Assembly (NCBI GenBank): GCA_019155205.2
Contig: JAHNZQ020000227.1
Span: forward strand, 1,485,633-1,549,632
Length of the DNA: 64,000 bases
Direction: 5' to 3'
DNA from: Gracilaria vermiculophylla
Taxonomy: Eukaryota > Rhodophyta > Florideophyceae > Gracilariales > Gracilariaceae
Within the stretch, counting starts at the first letter, position 1. Each line of letters begins with the position of its first letter. The notes under the pieces are model-generated. The model worked only from the letters and a program-made list of their open reading frames with translations. It did not search any database and was not told where the DNA came from. Shown here one piece after another: positions 8,885 through 18,757 of the stretch. The position numbers were made by a program, and so were the translations under genes.

Positions 8885-9976
8885 TCAATCTCCCCAATCG
8901 CGATATGTTTTGTCCAGCATAAGCGACTCAATCTCTGAGACAAACGTCTCTGCACTAGGAAGAGCGCTGCCATCTTCGGGAATGAGCTCCAGGGCTTTCT
9001 TCCAAACTTGTTCCACAGACTCATGACATTCAGCAGCCCAAAGTGCAGCAGCAAGCCACCCATCTTTTAGCCAAAAATCCATCGTGAGCCAGTTCGGGGG
9101 TGTAGGAACGCCAACGCCTTTCAAAACGGTAAGGCCAACGCTGCTTTTCAGTGCGCCATGCACTCTGGGTATCTGTAATATTTTCTTCCAGTCCACTTCT
9201 TCGATGGCCCTTGTTGGCAGCCAATCTGCCCACAGTGTGGCTCGTATCAAGAGAATATTGCAATTCATTTCTCGAACCAGAGTCCATACTTGCTTTGTTC
9301 TAAGAGATGATCGGTCTTGGTTCTTGCCGCCCAATATCTGCTGTTCTCGGAAAACTTTCTCGGTTTTCCACGAGTTAAGAGTAGACTTTGGGACGTGAGG
9401 ATCAATAACATAGTTGCTGTGTTTTAGGGGGCCTTCGATGATTCCGTACCTAACTTTCTTTGTGCGAAGAAAGGATGCCAATTTCTTGCGCCCTATTTGG
9501 GACTGAGTTGATCGGGCCATCCAATTGCGCAATACAAAAGCTAGCAGAGCGGCAATTGCCACTGGTTGGGCAGCTTCGATGCGAATGTTGAGAGTTGCGG
9601 CCATGGCAATATCGACCGCAAGCGATAGCAACCCTAAGGAAACAATAGAGAGCCAAATTGGACGAAGGAAGCATCCCACATTAAGGCTCCAGTAATGAAA
9701 ATCAGAATCATAGTGGTTTATTAACTCCCCGCCCATCCAGAGTAGCGTTAGACACAACGCTAGTATGGTATCCGCCAGCTGAACCGTGTTTGCAAGACTC
9801 TGTTTTGAGTCTGAATCATCGCACGATTGTCGAACTATCTGAAGAATTTGCTGAGGCTCACTAGCGTTCAGTGGCACACTTGTTTGCGAGAGATAGCGGG
9901 CATGCGAAAGAGGCACAAACAACAATATTAATGCCGCGGGAAGAGCCAATTTGGCAGCAACTGAAGCTTTCCTCAT
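8885..9976 (-). CDS. Hypothetical membrane protein, 363 aa
   Basis: I do not recognise the family. The N-terminus looks like a signal peptide: a basic start, then a hydrophobic run ending near SHARYLS at about residue 30. Three hydrophobic segments follow at roughly 66-86, 102-125 and 134-150. The remaining two hundred residues are hydrophilic, Trp-rich and probably form one cytosolic or lumenal domain. There are no obvious catalytic motifs. The start is the ATG at 9976, the first in frame, and it sits directly ahead of the signal-like segment. Single exon. The gene is convergent with the upstream kinesin and divergent from the gene at 10813. The consistent membrane topology over an intact 363-codon frame supports a real gene. 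Confidence 0.7.
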   Translation of the reverse strand: MRKASVAAKLALPAALILLFVPLSHARYLSQTSVPLNASEPQQILQIVRQSCDDSDSKQSLANTVQLADTILALCLTLLWMGGELINHYDSDFHYWSLNVGCFLRPIWLSIVSLGLLSLAVDIAMAATLNIRIEAAQPVAIAALLAFVLRNWMARSTQSQIGRKKLASFLRTKKVRYGIIEGPLKHSNYVIDPHVPKSTLNSWKTEKVFREQQILGGKNQDRSSLRTKQVWTLVREMNCNILLIRATLWADWLPTRAIEEVDWKKILQIPRVHGALKSSVGLTVLKGVGVPTPPNWLTMDFWLKDGWLAAALWAAECHESVEQVWKKALELIPEDGSALPSAETFVSEIESLMLDKTYRDWGD

Positions 9977-10812
9977 GGGTCAGCAAATTGACGAGGAGGG
10001 TCGGGAAAATATGTGGGCTGAGCCAGAGATAAATATCAGTAATGCCTCGCGGAGCAAGCTGTAGACCGCGCTGTGAACGAGAGTTACACGAGTATACAAC
10101 GCATTGTGAAGACCATGCGACTAATGGTTTACAGAAGTACTTGCGTTAATTTGCGGAGTTGTCGGCGGTCACGGGATCTCCGTCTCAAGATTGGAATCCA
10201 ATCATTCATGTCAAACAACGTGGATACACTATGGAACCCAAGTTCGCTGCACCTCCCGAGAATCGTTCCACCGCGATTCCAAGAAAGTTGAGTTGGTTCT
10301 TTTAATCGGGAGCCCTTACGGATGACGTGTGTCGGGTTTTCTCTGGCATACCGAGGGTGTTTCAAGGATTGCAAGGAATGAGGAAACCTTCTGCGGTTTT
10401 GAACATGCTTTTTTTTAAAATTGAAGAAATCTGTTCCATTTCGATGTGCCTCCTGATAGAGGTTGTGTGGGAATTTGCAGCGCGCGGTCGCAGTTCGGCG
10501 AGGGGTAAAGTAAATGCCAACTGGAACGCCCATCATTGCCAACTGTACCTTTTCTTTACATACCTTACATAGAGAGTGGGTTGCCTCGTTCCAATCTAGA
10601 AAGATTACCTTTCATTAGAAAAAATGACAGCAGATGACCCAAGAAGCGACGCAGAACTGGTGGAGATAAACGTGCAGATACAATTGTACACTACATGACC
10701 ATGGGATGCCAGAACGTGGTGGTCTCTACGGTCGCGTATTCCCCACGGTCTTAAACATCGCAGCAGCCTTTCACTTGCTCACTGCTGTATACAGCTGTAC
10801 TGTTTGTGATGA
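9977..10812. other. Divergent intergenic region
   Basis: Contains the 5' regions of two divergent hypothetical genes. A short frame at 10624 starts MTADDPRSDAELVEI and could be a first exon of the downstream gene, but I cannot identify a convincing donor-acceptor pair. Nothing else is recognised. Confidence 0.4.
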
Positions 10813-11673
10813 AAGAGCTTCATTGTCAAGGATCACGCACGCGGGTCAAAGCCCAGTCTGTTTACAGCAGAAGAACCAGACGAAACAGCATTGGCAATCA
10901 GAATTGTTCGTGGTATAAATGAAGAGGCCCTCAAACGGTCAGCAGCATATTCCCTTCTCACACAACTCCCCACCGCAATGGCAGAGCTATCGATCTCACA
11001 CGTGAAATTCCGCGACAGCCATTCGGGTGCCGGACTCACGAACACCATTTCCACGAGTGAGTATCTTAACTCGCATGATCGACCGAATCTTTTAAAGAGG
11101 GCGCTCAGCGGTAGAGGATTTTCCGGCTCTCATAATGAAGAAGCCGTGAATTTTGCCATATCGTACATCAACAATGGATTGAAGCCAATCGATCACGGCG
11201 GTCTCATCGAGCTGGATACGATGATTTCGGCCATTTGCGAAAATTACGAGGTGCGCGCGTTCCGTCTTTGGTACGACAAGATCTACACGAGCAACCACGA
11301 GGCTCATCATATGACGAGTCAGGACTGGGTCAAGCATGGTCTAACGCCCTACGCGTTCAACGTCGTGCTTGTTGTGGGGGGCGAATCTGTTGCTCACAAT
11401 TCCCGTCGTGCGTGGGTGTGTAGCGAGGTGGCTGCGGGTCGTATTCACAAGGGATATGTCTTTTGTTCTAGGTCCACTTTTTTTGGCTTGTTTGAAGTCA
11501 GTATGACCGCCGATATGCGCAGAGGAGCACGCCGTAGGTGGAATTCTGACACTGGACGACCTGAAGCGCGTTGTATCTACCAAAAGCTGGAATCCCGCGA
11601 TATTGACTGTTATAGTAACAGAGACCGAGCCGCTCTAGAGCAGTTGATGAGGCAGTGGTCCGGCGACGGTTAA
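10813..11673 (+). CDS. Hypothetical protein, 5' end uncertain (probably a 3' exon)
   Basis: An 861-bp open frame ends at TAA 11671-11673. It is closed upstream by TGA at 10810. There is no ATG before residue-rich coding sequence begins, which suggests that an upstream exon joins at an AG acceptor (candidates at 10829-10830 or 10869-10870). The product is a soluble, mixed-composition protein without transmembrane segments. It contains a central region with several His and Trp residues (HEAHHMTSQDW) and an Arg-rich stretch near the end (MRRGARRRW). I recognise no domain. The intact frame, balanced composition and location inside the gene cluster argue for a real gene. A domesticated transposon protein is an alternative that I cannot exclude. 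Confidence 0.5.
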   Translation, partial: KSFIVKDHARGSKPSLFTAEEPDETALAIRIVRGINEEALKRSAAYSLLTQLPTAMAELSISHVKFRDSHSGAGLTNTISTSEYLNSHDRPNLLKRALSGRGFSGSHNEEAVNFAISYINNGLKPIDHGGLIELDTMISAICENYEVRAFRLWYDKIYTSNHEAHHMTSQDWVKHGLTPYAFNVVLVVGGESVAHNSRRAWVCSEVAAGRIHKGYVFCSRSTFFGLFEVSMTADMRRGARRRWNSDTGRPEARCIYQKLESRDIDCYSNRDRAALEQLMRQWSGDG

Positions 11674-12521
11674 TCATCTGTTATATATACCGGTAGAAAC
11701 TGGCGCGCTAGGAAATGTGAGTACACTACCACAATGGCATCGGTGACTGCGGTAACCCTTATGGCAACCGCAGCGCGATCCGGTGGAGAAGCGCATCGTC
11801 AACGATGGAGGCGGGATCGAGCCGACGCTATGTAGAAGGTCACTGTCCCTGAATGTGCCTCAGTTGGCAATAAAGGTTGTGTTGCAGATTGCCGCAGAAT
11901 TTTGCGCTCTTTCATGTTTTGCTTAGAGCGGTGGATTGGCAGCTGCGAGAATCGCGCGTTGCGGGCGACAGTTGACCAGCTGCGTATCTCGAGGTGCAGG
12001 CCCTCTCTGAGCTTTCATTCGCCTCCTGCTTTGATGGCAATGATTGCGAACAGAGGCGGCACTCACGAGCGTGGTTGCTGTTCAGGGTTCTTCGAAGCGA
12101 GCACAACTGAGACCACCCAAAGGAGCCCTGCCGTGAGGTGGACGTGGCGTGTGCAGGGTCGAGCGATGGTGTGAACTAAACTGCCTATGTGGGCTCCCTG
12201 TCAGCTGGTGACCGAGTTGGAAGCAGTCGCGGATGACGGTGCCACCTGCAGCTAGCTGTCGCCATGCCGTTGGCTTCTACTTCACGAAGGGTCTATGGCA
12301 GCATCTTCGTGCCGGCCGAAAAAGGGCCATTGCGTGTATTTTTTTAGAGGTCGGCTTTCCGCGCGGGCGTTGCGCCAGGACTGCTGCTGGAACGCCAATC
12401 GCAAGCACATCGCCCCCGCGCCATTTGCGCTTGATCCACCGCACGCATCGCCCTCGTAGCGAAACGGCCGCCCGCCGCGTCCCCGTCGCAGAGCGCCGCC
12501 TTTCTCCCGAACCCACACGCC
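11674..12521. other. Intergenic region upstream of the proteasome gene
   Basis: About 850 bp without a recognised gene. The last 300 bp are GC-rich and presumably hold the PSMB3 promoter and 5' leader. Confidence 0.55.
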
Positions 12522-13295
12522 ATGGTAAGTTGCGTGAAACCCAACCGTCACCCCCCGTAGCCGTCAGTACGCGCCCTCACCGTTCCCTGACCGTTCTTAC
12601 CCCCAATCGCAGAGCATCCTCGAATACAACGGCGGCTGCGTGCTCGCAATGGCCGGAAAGGACTGCGTGGCCATCGCAAGCGACAAGAGACTCGGAGTTC
12701 AGCTGGTACGTCCCGCCGCCGCCGCTGCGTTTGCACTCCGCCCATCTGTCTAACACCGCTCTTGCGCCAACAACAGACCACCGTGGCAATGGATGCCAAC
12801 AGAATCTTCCCCATGCATGACAAGCTCTACCTCGGTCTCACCGGGCTCATGACCGACATCACCACGCTCGATCAACTGTTCCGCTTCAAACTGGAGATGT
12901 ACACGATGCGCGAAAACCGCGTGATGAAGCCCAAGACGTTTGCCAGCCTGGTGTCGTCCACGCTGTATTCCAAGCGCTTCGCCCCGTACTTCTCGGAGCC
13001 GGTGATCGCCGGGCTGGACAGCGACAACAAGCCGTACATCTGCAGCATGGACCTGCTCGGCTGTATCGCCGAGGAAAGCGACTTTTGTGTGGCGGGAACG
13101 TGCGCAGAGAGTTTGTTTGGCACGTGCGAAACGTTTTACAAGAAGGATATGGAAGCGGATGAGCTGTTCGAAACCGTGAGTCAGGCACTGTTGGCTGCTC
13201 TAGATCGAGATTGCATCTCTGGCTGGGGTGCCGTTGTGCACATTATTACCAAGGATGGCGTCATCACCAAGGACCTCGACGGAAGAATGGACTAG
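12522..13295 (+). CDS. PSMB3: 20S proteasome subunit beta type-3 (three exons, 204 aa)
   Basis: Subunit beta-3 of the 20S core, a structural, non-catalytic beta subunit without an N-terminal catalytic Thr. Exon 1 is only the ATG (12522-12524). Intron 1 is 12525-12612 (gtaagt...cgcag). Exon 2 is 12613-12705. Intron 2 is 12706-12776 (gtacgt...caacag). Exon 3 is 12777-13295. The joined protein begins MSILEYNGG and contains [20 protein letters not shown], then [27 protein letters not shown], and ends DLDGRMD. This agrees with animal and yeast beta-3 in order and in length (human about 205). Both introns are in phase 0. The gene is convergent with the membrane protein at 13490. Confidence 0.96.
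12525..12612 (+). other. Intron 1 of PSMB3
   Basis: Begins GTAAGT directly after the initiator ATG and ends CGCAG; 88 bp. Removing it joins M to SILEYNGG, the conserved beta-3 N-terminus. Confidence 0.92.
12706..12776 (+). other. Intron 2 of PSMB3
   Basis: Begins GTACGT and ends CAACAG; 71 bp. Removal restores continuous beta-3 homology (RLGVQL then [11 protein letters not shown]). Confidence 0.92.
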
Positions 13296-13489
13296 AGTGT
13301 AGGGCGGCGGGGAGAGAGCGATGGTTGAAGTGGTAAAAAAGAAAGACTGACTGTTTGTGTAACACGCCCATGGTTATTGATGCCGGAGTTGCGACATGCG
13401 CGATGAGGCGGTCAAAAAACGGCGAGCGCTTCGCAGTAAGGCGGTCTAGGATACACTAGCTAATCAAGTATGTATAGTGAAAGTGTGTT

Positions 13490-14170
13490 TCAGATGGGTA
13501 AACTGGAATCGGAGTTTTTCCGCCCAAGAAGGCGCCTCTTCTGCAGGCGATACGCAATATGAGAGGAAAGAGCACCACGTCGATAGGCGTAAGCAGCGAG
13601 CATAACCACAATGAGGGCGCCCACGGAGAAGCGCATGATCGTGGTGACGCGGAGCCCGGCGCCCAGTCCGTCGGCCACAAAGTTCTTGACAGCCTCCTTG
13701 CCCTTGTCGACCAGCGTCTCCTGACGAAGGTCGCAGAGGGCGCCCCAGCGCTGGGCGGCGCCGGAGACGATGTCGCCGGCGCACATGGTGACGCACGACG
13801 GCCACGACGAGTTGGAGGTCACGGCAGAAATGGCGTTGACGCAGGGCGACGGGCACTTGCCCGTGGTGAACAGGGAGCGACACGAAGCGCCCTCGACGGC
13901 ATCCAGCAGTTGGTCGGACAGCTGCTGACACTCATGCTGGCACTGAGCGACGGCGGCGACCGCGTGCGGCTGCGACTCGTTGAGAGTGGGCTGCGGTGAG
14001 GGGCGGTGGGCGTCGGCGAGCATCTGGGCTTGAGCACGCGCGTCGTCGAGTGCGGCGCGGCCCTCGCTGGTGACGTTGGAATGATTAGCGACGGGGTGCG
14101 GCGAGGGCGTCTGACAGGCGGCGAAGGCGACCATGGTGACCATGACGAGCGCGACCAGGTGTGGCGCCAT
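13490..14170 (-). CDS. Cys-rich single-pass (type I) membrane protein, 226 aa
   Basis: No known family recognised. The first 19-20 residues form a signal peptide ending at the AACQ region. A linker with three possible N-glycosylation sites follows (NHSN, NVTS, NESQ). Then comes an ectodomain with about eight cysteines between residues 77 and 146 (CQHEC, C, C, C, C, C, C patterns), suggesting disulfides. A hydrophobic transmembrane segment lies at about 181-198, followed by a short, strongly basic cytosolic tail (YRLQKRRLLGRKN). Single exon, started at the first in-frame ATG. It is divergent from ELP1. The topology resembles a small cell-surface or secretory-pathway protein; its function is unknown. 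Confidence 0.72.
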   Translation of the reverse strand: MAPHLVALVMVTMVAFAACQTPSPHPVANHSNVTSEGRAALDDARAQAQMLADAHRPSPQPTLNESQPHAVAAVAQCQHECQQLSDQLLDAVEGASCRSLFTTGKCPSPCVNAISAVTSNSSWPSCVTMCAGDIVSGAAQRWGALCDLRQETLVDKGKEAVKNFVADGLGAGLRVTTIMRFSVGALIVVMLAAYAYRRGALSSHIAYRLQKRRLLGRKNSDSSLPI

Positions 14171-14723
14171 GGCGTCGGTGACGGTCGGCGGCGGGCGGCG
14201 ATGGTCGATGGCGGCCGTCCCTATCGGGGGCGTGCGTGTACTGCAGTTGAGGACAGCGGGGGCGGTTAAGGTGAACGCTCGCGCGCTATCTCAACGCGCA
14301 GAAGGGCAGCTGTTAACTCTCTGGTGGGGCACCGAGTTCGCCGCGGGGGAACAGTAGTTTACCTTGCCAATTATTTGTTTTCGAGTTTCTTGTGCCGCAG
14401 GCGCACCTTGTGCTGCCGTTAACGGGTTATTCGTGCGCAGTCAGCCCCAGGATCAGCGTCGACGTCCACTTACCGAACTCGTGTTGAGTTAACACCCCCG
14501 ACGGGTCGCGTTCAACGCCCAGCCTGTCGCGCATCCACAATTCTTAAGGTATCAAGCGCCAGTCTCAGCCCGCATGATCCCACCGTGGACCGCTCCTGCT
14601 CCTCGCACTGTGTGTTATGTACTGTAACTCACGCCCCGAGCCACCCGCCGCCCTTCAGCGTCGTCGTCGTCGTCTCTGTCGCCCACCCGCCCACGCCCTT
14701 CCGCCACGCCCCCCGTCGCACCG
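14171..14723. promoter_or_regulatory. Divergent promoter region between the Cys-rich membrane protein and ELP1
   Basis: 553 bp between two opposite start codons, so both 5' leaders must lie here. No specific boxes can be assigned with confidence. Confidence 0.45.
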
Positions 14724-17700
14724 ATGCAGAATCTGCACACCGTCCGCCAGCATGTGACCCGCCTGCCGCCTCAAACCACCCACGCCGTGTTCTACGACCA
14801 GCTGTACACTTTGCACCAATCTCACCAAACGCTTCATCTTCACTCCTCAACAGAGCACCTTGAAATCCGCTCCACCTCCACCCCGGTGGGCCTCACTATC
14901 CACAACGGTCTCCCCCTTCTGGCCACGCGCGTAGGCGAGCTTATCTCCGTTGAGCACGCCCAGCTGACTGTTGTGGGCGACGTCACGCACCACTGTCCAG
15001 AAAGCTCCGGAATTCTCGCCATTCGAGCCAGCCCCGATGGCTGCCTTCTTATCGTCGTCTCGCCCATTTCGATTACCGTCCTCGACTCTCAGTTCGAAAA
15101 GCTCTCAGAGATCGCCCTTCACCACACTGCCACCCACGCCGATGTGGCATGGCGTTCCGATGGCGAATGCTTCGTCGTCGTGTACTCCTCTTCCCACCGC
15201 ACCCAAGGCCTCGTCATCGATCGCAACTGTCAGCTTATCAACCCCCTCGACATCTCCAATCTATCTCTGTGCTGCTCCGTCGCATGGCAGTCTCGTGTGG
15301 GCGGCATGATCTGCATCCCGGATCTACTCGGAAACTTGTTCTTCTTCGAGAGAAATGGTTTGCGTCACATTCGATCCGATTTTCATCCCGGCCACGTCAG
15401 CTTTGCGCGATGGAATCCCACTGCCGATGTTTTGGCCATCGTCGCAGCGGCGAGCGTCACATTCTGGACTCGCGTCAATTACTACTGGTACAGCAAAAAG
15501 ACGCTTTCGTTCACCGCCGAAGTCATCGATGTGCTATGGGATGAGGATGACGTCCTCTGCGCCCACATCGTCACAGCTGATTCACTTGTAGATTTGCACA
15601 TGAGCTTGCGAACTGCCTCTGTGCTTCATTCGAAAGACCACGCATATGTTGCTGTCATTGATGGATCTAAGTTGATGCTAACCAACATTTCACGGGGTTT
15701 AGTGCCGCCTCCTATGAGTCATGGTCGTTTAGACTTTGACGCGCCCATTGACGCCGTGTTCGAGGCTAACGGATCCCTTGGCGTTCTTCGATGTGATGGT
15801 GTTATTGAATCTTTGCAGTTCTCGCAACCGCTGCAGACCCCATGCGTGCCCTCAGCTCCACCCGTTACGAGTGTTACCAGGCGAACGTGGACTCTTCCGA
15901 AGGGTGAGAAAGAGTGGCTTGGTGCTCTTGCCTATCGTCTTCCGCTCATGATTTGGTGTAATTTCATCGCCCTGGTGAAATCCCGTCCAGTGGCCAGCAA
16001 TGAGCCATCTGATCTTGTTTGCATATTCCGTCTCGGTGAGGGAGATGCGTCGTTGGTGACAAGCTATGCATGCAATGATTGTACTATGACCATGTCACCA
16101 TCATCTTATGCATGCTTGATGTTGACAACGGCGGAAGGCTCGGTTCGAATTCTTGACATTGATCTTGAGAGACCCATTTGCAATGAAGTAGTCAGCCGAC
16201 ACGGCCTTCTTAGAAACGAATCCACAACGGTTGTTGATGTGCAGATATCGCCGCAAAAGAAGGTGACTATTGTTCATGATAAAGAGGGTGAACTGCAAAT
16301 CATTGATTTCGATTTGAACAAAATTCTATTCATCTCAAATGAATGTACCTCTTTCACCCTTCATCAAGACTTTCTTGTGTTCACCACCCGTTCTCATCTT
16401 TTATACTGCATGTGGATGAGTGTTTCTGCCTTGCATGCGAGCGCAAAAGATGACAAAACAGTACCATCGCTTGTTGATGAACTGAACGCCATTGCAAACT
16501 CAGAAGGGGACTCATGGGCCCGTGGAAATCTAGCCGCGGGACTGGGTGCCACTAGACCAATAGATCGCGGCTCCCTTATCGTCACCGGCATACCTGCAGA
16601 CGTCAGTATTGTTTTGCAGGTCCCGCGTGGAAACATTGAGACCATTGCTCCACGCCCTCTCGTCCTTCAAGCAGTTTATGAGTATGCCAAGCGGGGACTC
16701 TATGCAGATGCGTTTGGTCTGTGTAGGAGGCAGAGGGTGGATATGAATCACCTCGTCGACGCCGATTACGAGAATTTCCTGAAGAGCACCGCAGACTTTG
16801 TCCAACAGATTGGCAAAGCAGAGCATCTTAGCGTGTTTCTGAGCTTTCTAAGCGGTGATGGGCAAAAAGTGAATTCTATTTGTGATTTGATCGTCTCTGC
16901 AATGAAGGCCGATAAGAACCCAGGGCAATTCACGACAGCTATACTCACAGGTCTAATCAGACGTGAGCCGTCGGATCTCAATGGTGCACTTGAGCTTGTT
17001 CGAGAGACAAGAGCTCGAAGCAACAAGGAAGGCTTGGCAGCTGTAGATTATCTCTTTGTGCTATTGAAGAACGAAGAGGCTGTCTACAGTCATGCTCTGG
17101 GGATGCATGATTTGAAACTAGCCTCCTTCGTTGCGGAATCGAGTCAAATGAATCCCGCCGAGTTCTCACAGGAATTGAGAGCTTTGTATGAAATGGATGA
17201 CAATTATCGCAAGTATAGTATTGACGTGAAATTAGAAAGGTATGATTCCGCATTGCGCTATTTGTTCGCTTGCGGGAAAGAAAAATATAAGCAATGTATT
17301 TCCCTATGTCATGAACATCAACTTTACGAATCGGCATTAAAACTGTTTCGAGGAGAAGAGGAAGTTATACCCGACTTGTTGAACGGATATGGTAGGCATC
17401 TTCAAAGGAATGGAAAGTTTGATAACGCCGCAGCAGTTTTCATGCAGAATGGGGATTTCAGAGAAGCTAGCACCTGCTACCAAAAAGGGGGAAGATGGCA
17501 ACTTGCTTTGAACGCCATCTCGCGCATGGATGCTTCAAACACTCAGAAATGCGATTTGTTCGACAAAATTGTCACAGGTCTAGCTGAGGAAGGTAATACG
17601 ATTGATGCGGCCAAAATAAGAGCTACTCTTATGCAAGATGTTGCCGGAGCTATGGAGCTTCTTACCATTGGGGAAGAATGGGAAGCAGCGTTTGAACTTC

Positions 17701-18386
17701 ATACCCTCTGGGGTCCACGTTATGAATCTGAAGATGAGGAACGGGATTTGTGGAACACAATTATCGAATCTATCCGTGAAGGTTATGAGGCACTGTCTAG
17801 TACACTAACTGAGAACTGTTCAAAGCTGAAGGAGCGCCGAAATCGACTTGAGACGTTGCGTGAATCAAAACAGGCTATTCGTGATAGATTGAAAACAAGA
17901 GCTGTTGGGGACGAAGCAGGTTCTGACATATTTTCGGCTACGACTGCATCTTCCATCGCCAGTAATCTATCCGACGTGACATTCACATCAAAAACGTCCG
18001 CGACTAGCCTTTACACTAGTCTAAATCAAACTGGTCCGCTATCGGCTGCGAAATTGGAAAAACAAGCGGAGAAGAGACGGCGAAAGGCAGCGAAGAAGAG
18101 AATAAGGCAAGGCCATCCACAGGAGGAGGAAGCTTTAGTAGTTTACTTGAGAAAATTGATTCCTAACGAGTACCTGAACCGTCGTCTGGACAAAACCTGT
18201 CGCGCATTACTATATATCGGAATGGCAATCCAAGTTAAGAAGCTCATTGCGAACATGAAAGTGTACTTGAAAGAGGCACGTTCGTTACCACACGATATCT
18301 TGCTTCCAGAATATGCAAAGGATTTGGACGACGATCAATGGCTCGTTCAATTTAATCTGATTAACATCTTGCTTCCAAACTCATAA
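14724..18386 (+). CDS. ELP1: Elongator complex protein 1 (IKI3/IKAP family), 1220 aa
   Basis: Largest subunit and scaffold of Elongator, which installs 5-carboxymethyl-type modifications on wobble uridine of tRNAs. The N-terminal half (about 1-600) is beta-propeller-like. The family signature region lies at about 614-640 (RGSLIVTGIPADVSIVLQ, then VPRGNIETI). It is followed by LVLQAVYEYAKRGLYADAF and an alpha-solenoid of TPR-like repeats that includes the conserved KYKQCISLCHEHQLYESALKL segment. A strongly basic patch at about 1110-1130 (EKRRRKAAKKRIRQG) corresponds in place to the tRNA-binding basic region described for yeast Elp1. The C-terminal helical region ends PEYAKDLDDDQWLVQF...LLPNS. 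Length is close to the usual 1300. Single exon. Confidence 0.95.
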   Translation: MQNLHTVRQHVTRLPPQTTHAVFYDQLYTLHQSHQTLHLHSSTEHLEIRSTSTPVGLTIHNGLPLLATRVGELISVEHAQLTVVGDVTHHCPESSGILAIRASPDGCLLIVVSPISITVLDSQFEKLSEIALHHTATHADVAWRSDGECFVVVYSSSHRTQGLVIDRNCQLINPLDISNLSLCCSVAWQSRVGGMICIPDLLGNLFFFERNGLRHIRSDFHPGHVSFARWNPTADVLAIVAAASVTFWTRVNYYWYSKKTLSFTAEVIDVLWDEDDVLCAHIVTADSLVDLHMSLRTASVLHSKDHAYVAVIDGSKLMLTNISRGLVPPPMSHGRLDFDAPIDAVFEANGSLGVLRCDGVIESLQFSQPLQTPCVPSAPPVTSVTRRTWTLPKGEKEWLGALAYRLPLMIWCNFIALVKSRPVASNEPSDLVCIFRLGEGDASLVTSYACNDCTMTMSPSSYACLMLTTAEGSVRILDIDLERPICNEVVSRHGLLRNESTTVVDVQISPQKKVTIVHDKEGELQIIDFDLNKILFISNECTSFTLHQDFLVFTTRSHLLYCMWMSVSALHASAKDDKTVPSLVDELNAIANSEGDSWARGNLAAGLGATRPIDRGSLIVTGIPADVSIVLQVPRGNIETIAPRPLVLQAVYEYAKRGLYADAFGLCRRQRVDMNHLVDADYENFLKSTADFVQQIGKAEHLSVFLSFLSGDGQKVNSICDLIVSAMKADKNPGQFTTAILTGLIRREPSDLNGALELVRETRARSNKEGLAAVDYLFVLLKNEEAVYSHALGMHDLKLASFVAESSQMNPAEFSQELRALYEMDDNYRKYSIDVKLERYDSALRYLFACGKEKYKQCISLCHEHQLYESALKLFRGEEEVIPDLLNGYGRHLQRNGKFDNAAAVFMQNGDFREASTCYQKGGRWQLALNAISRMDASNTQKCDLFDKIVTGLAEEGNTIDAAKIRATLMQDVAGAMELLTIGEEWEAAFELHTLWGPRYESEDEERDLWNTIIESIREGYEALSSTLTENCSKLKERRNRLETLRESKQAIRDRLKTRAVGDEAGSDIFSATTASSIASNLSDVTFTSKTSATSLYTSLNQTGPLSAAKLEKQAEKRRRKAAKKRIRQGHPQEEEALVVYLRKLIPNEYLNRRLDKTCRALLYIGMAIQVKKLIANMKVYLKEARSLPHDILLPEYAKDLDDDQWLVQFNLINILLPNS

Positions 18387-18757
18387 AGGTAAAGAAATTC
18401 CAAAACGGGCAATGACCTCCACAGGCCCGCATCTTTTCATTCCTCAAATATGGAATTCTGCATGAATCCCTTGGACTCAAAACGACTGAGAATACATTAT
18501 GAATAGGCACGAGAGTCCGGAACCCGTGAGTCCGTTTCCTGATTCGCGTAGCTTCTAAATAGTACCATCTGTGCATCCATTCGACATTCCCTGTCATAGA
18601 AAAGGTAGATGACGTACAATTTACGAGGCTCAAACTACTGCATTCTGCCGTGTGGGTTTAGGCAAATCGATGGAACAATGATCATCGTCCATGTTCAATT
18701 AGAAGATCACTCGAAGACCGGCCATAGGCGCATAAGTAATCGTAGTTAACAAAGAGG
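18387..18757. other. Convergent 3' intergenic region
   Basis: 371 bp between the stop codons of ELP1 and RPN10. Presumably holds both 3' UTRs; no gene seen. Confidence 0.6.

Noticed and set aside
12233..12820. A 195-codon frame over the PSMB3 5' region
   Set aside because: Pro/Arg/Ser-rich shadow frame that crosses two introns whose removal gives a clear proteasome subunit.
13559..14357. Gly/Ala/Asp-rich + strand frames opposite the Cys-rich membrane protein
   Set aside because: Antisense of a coherent signal-peptide and transmembrane protein.
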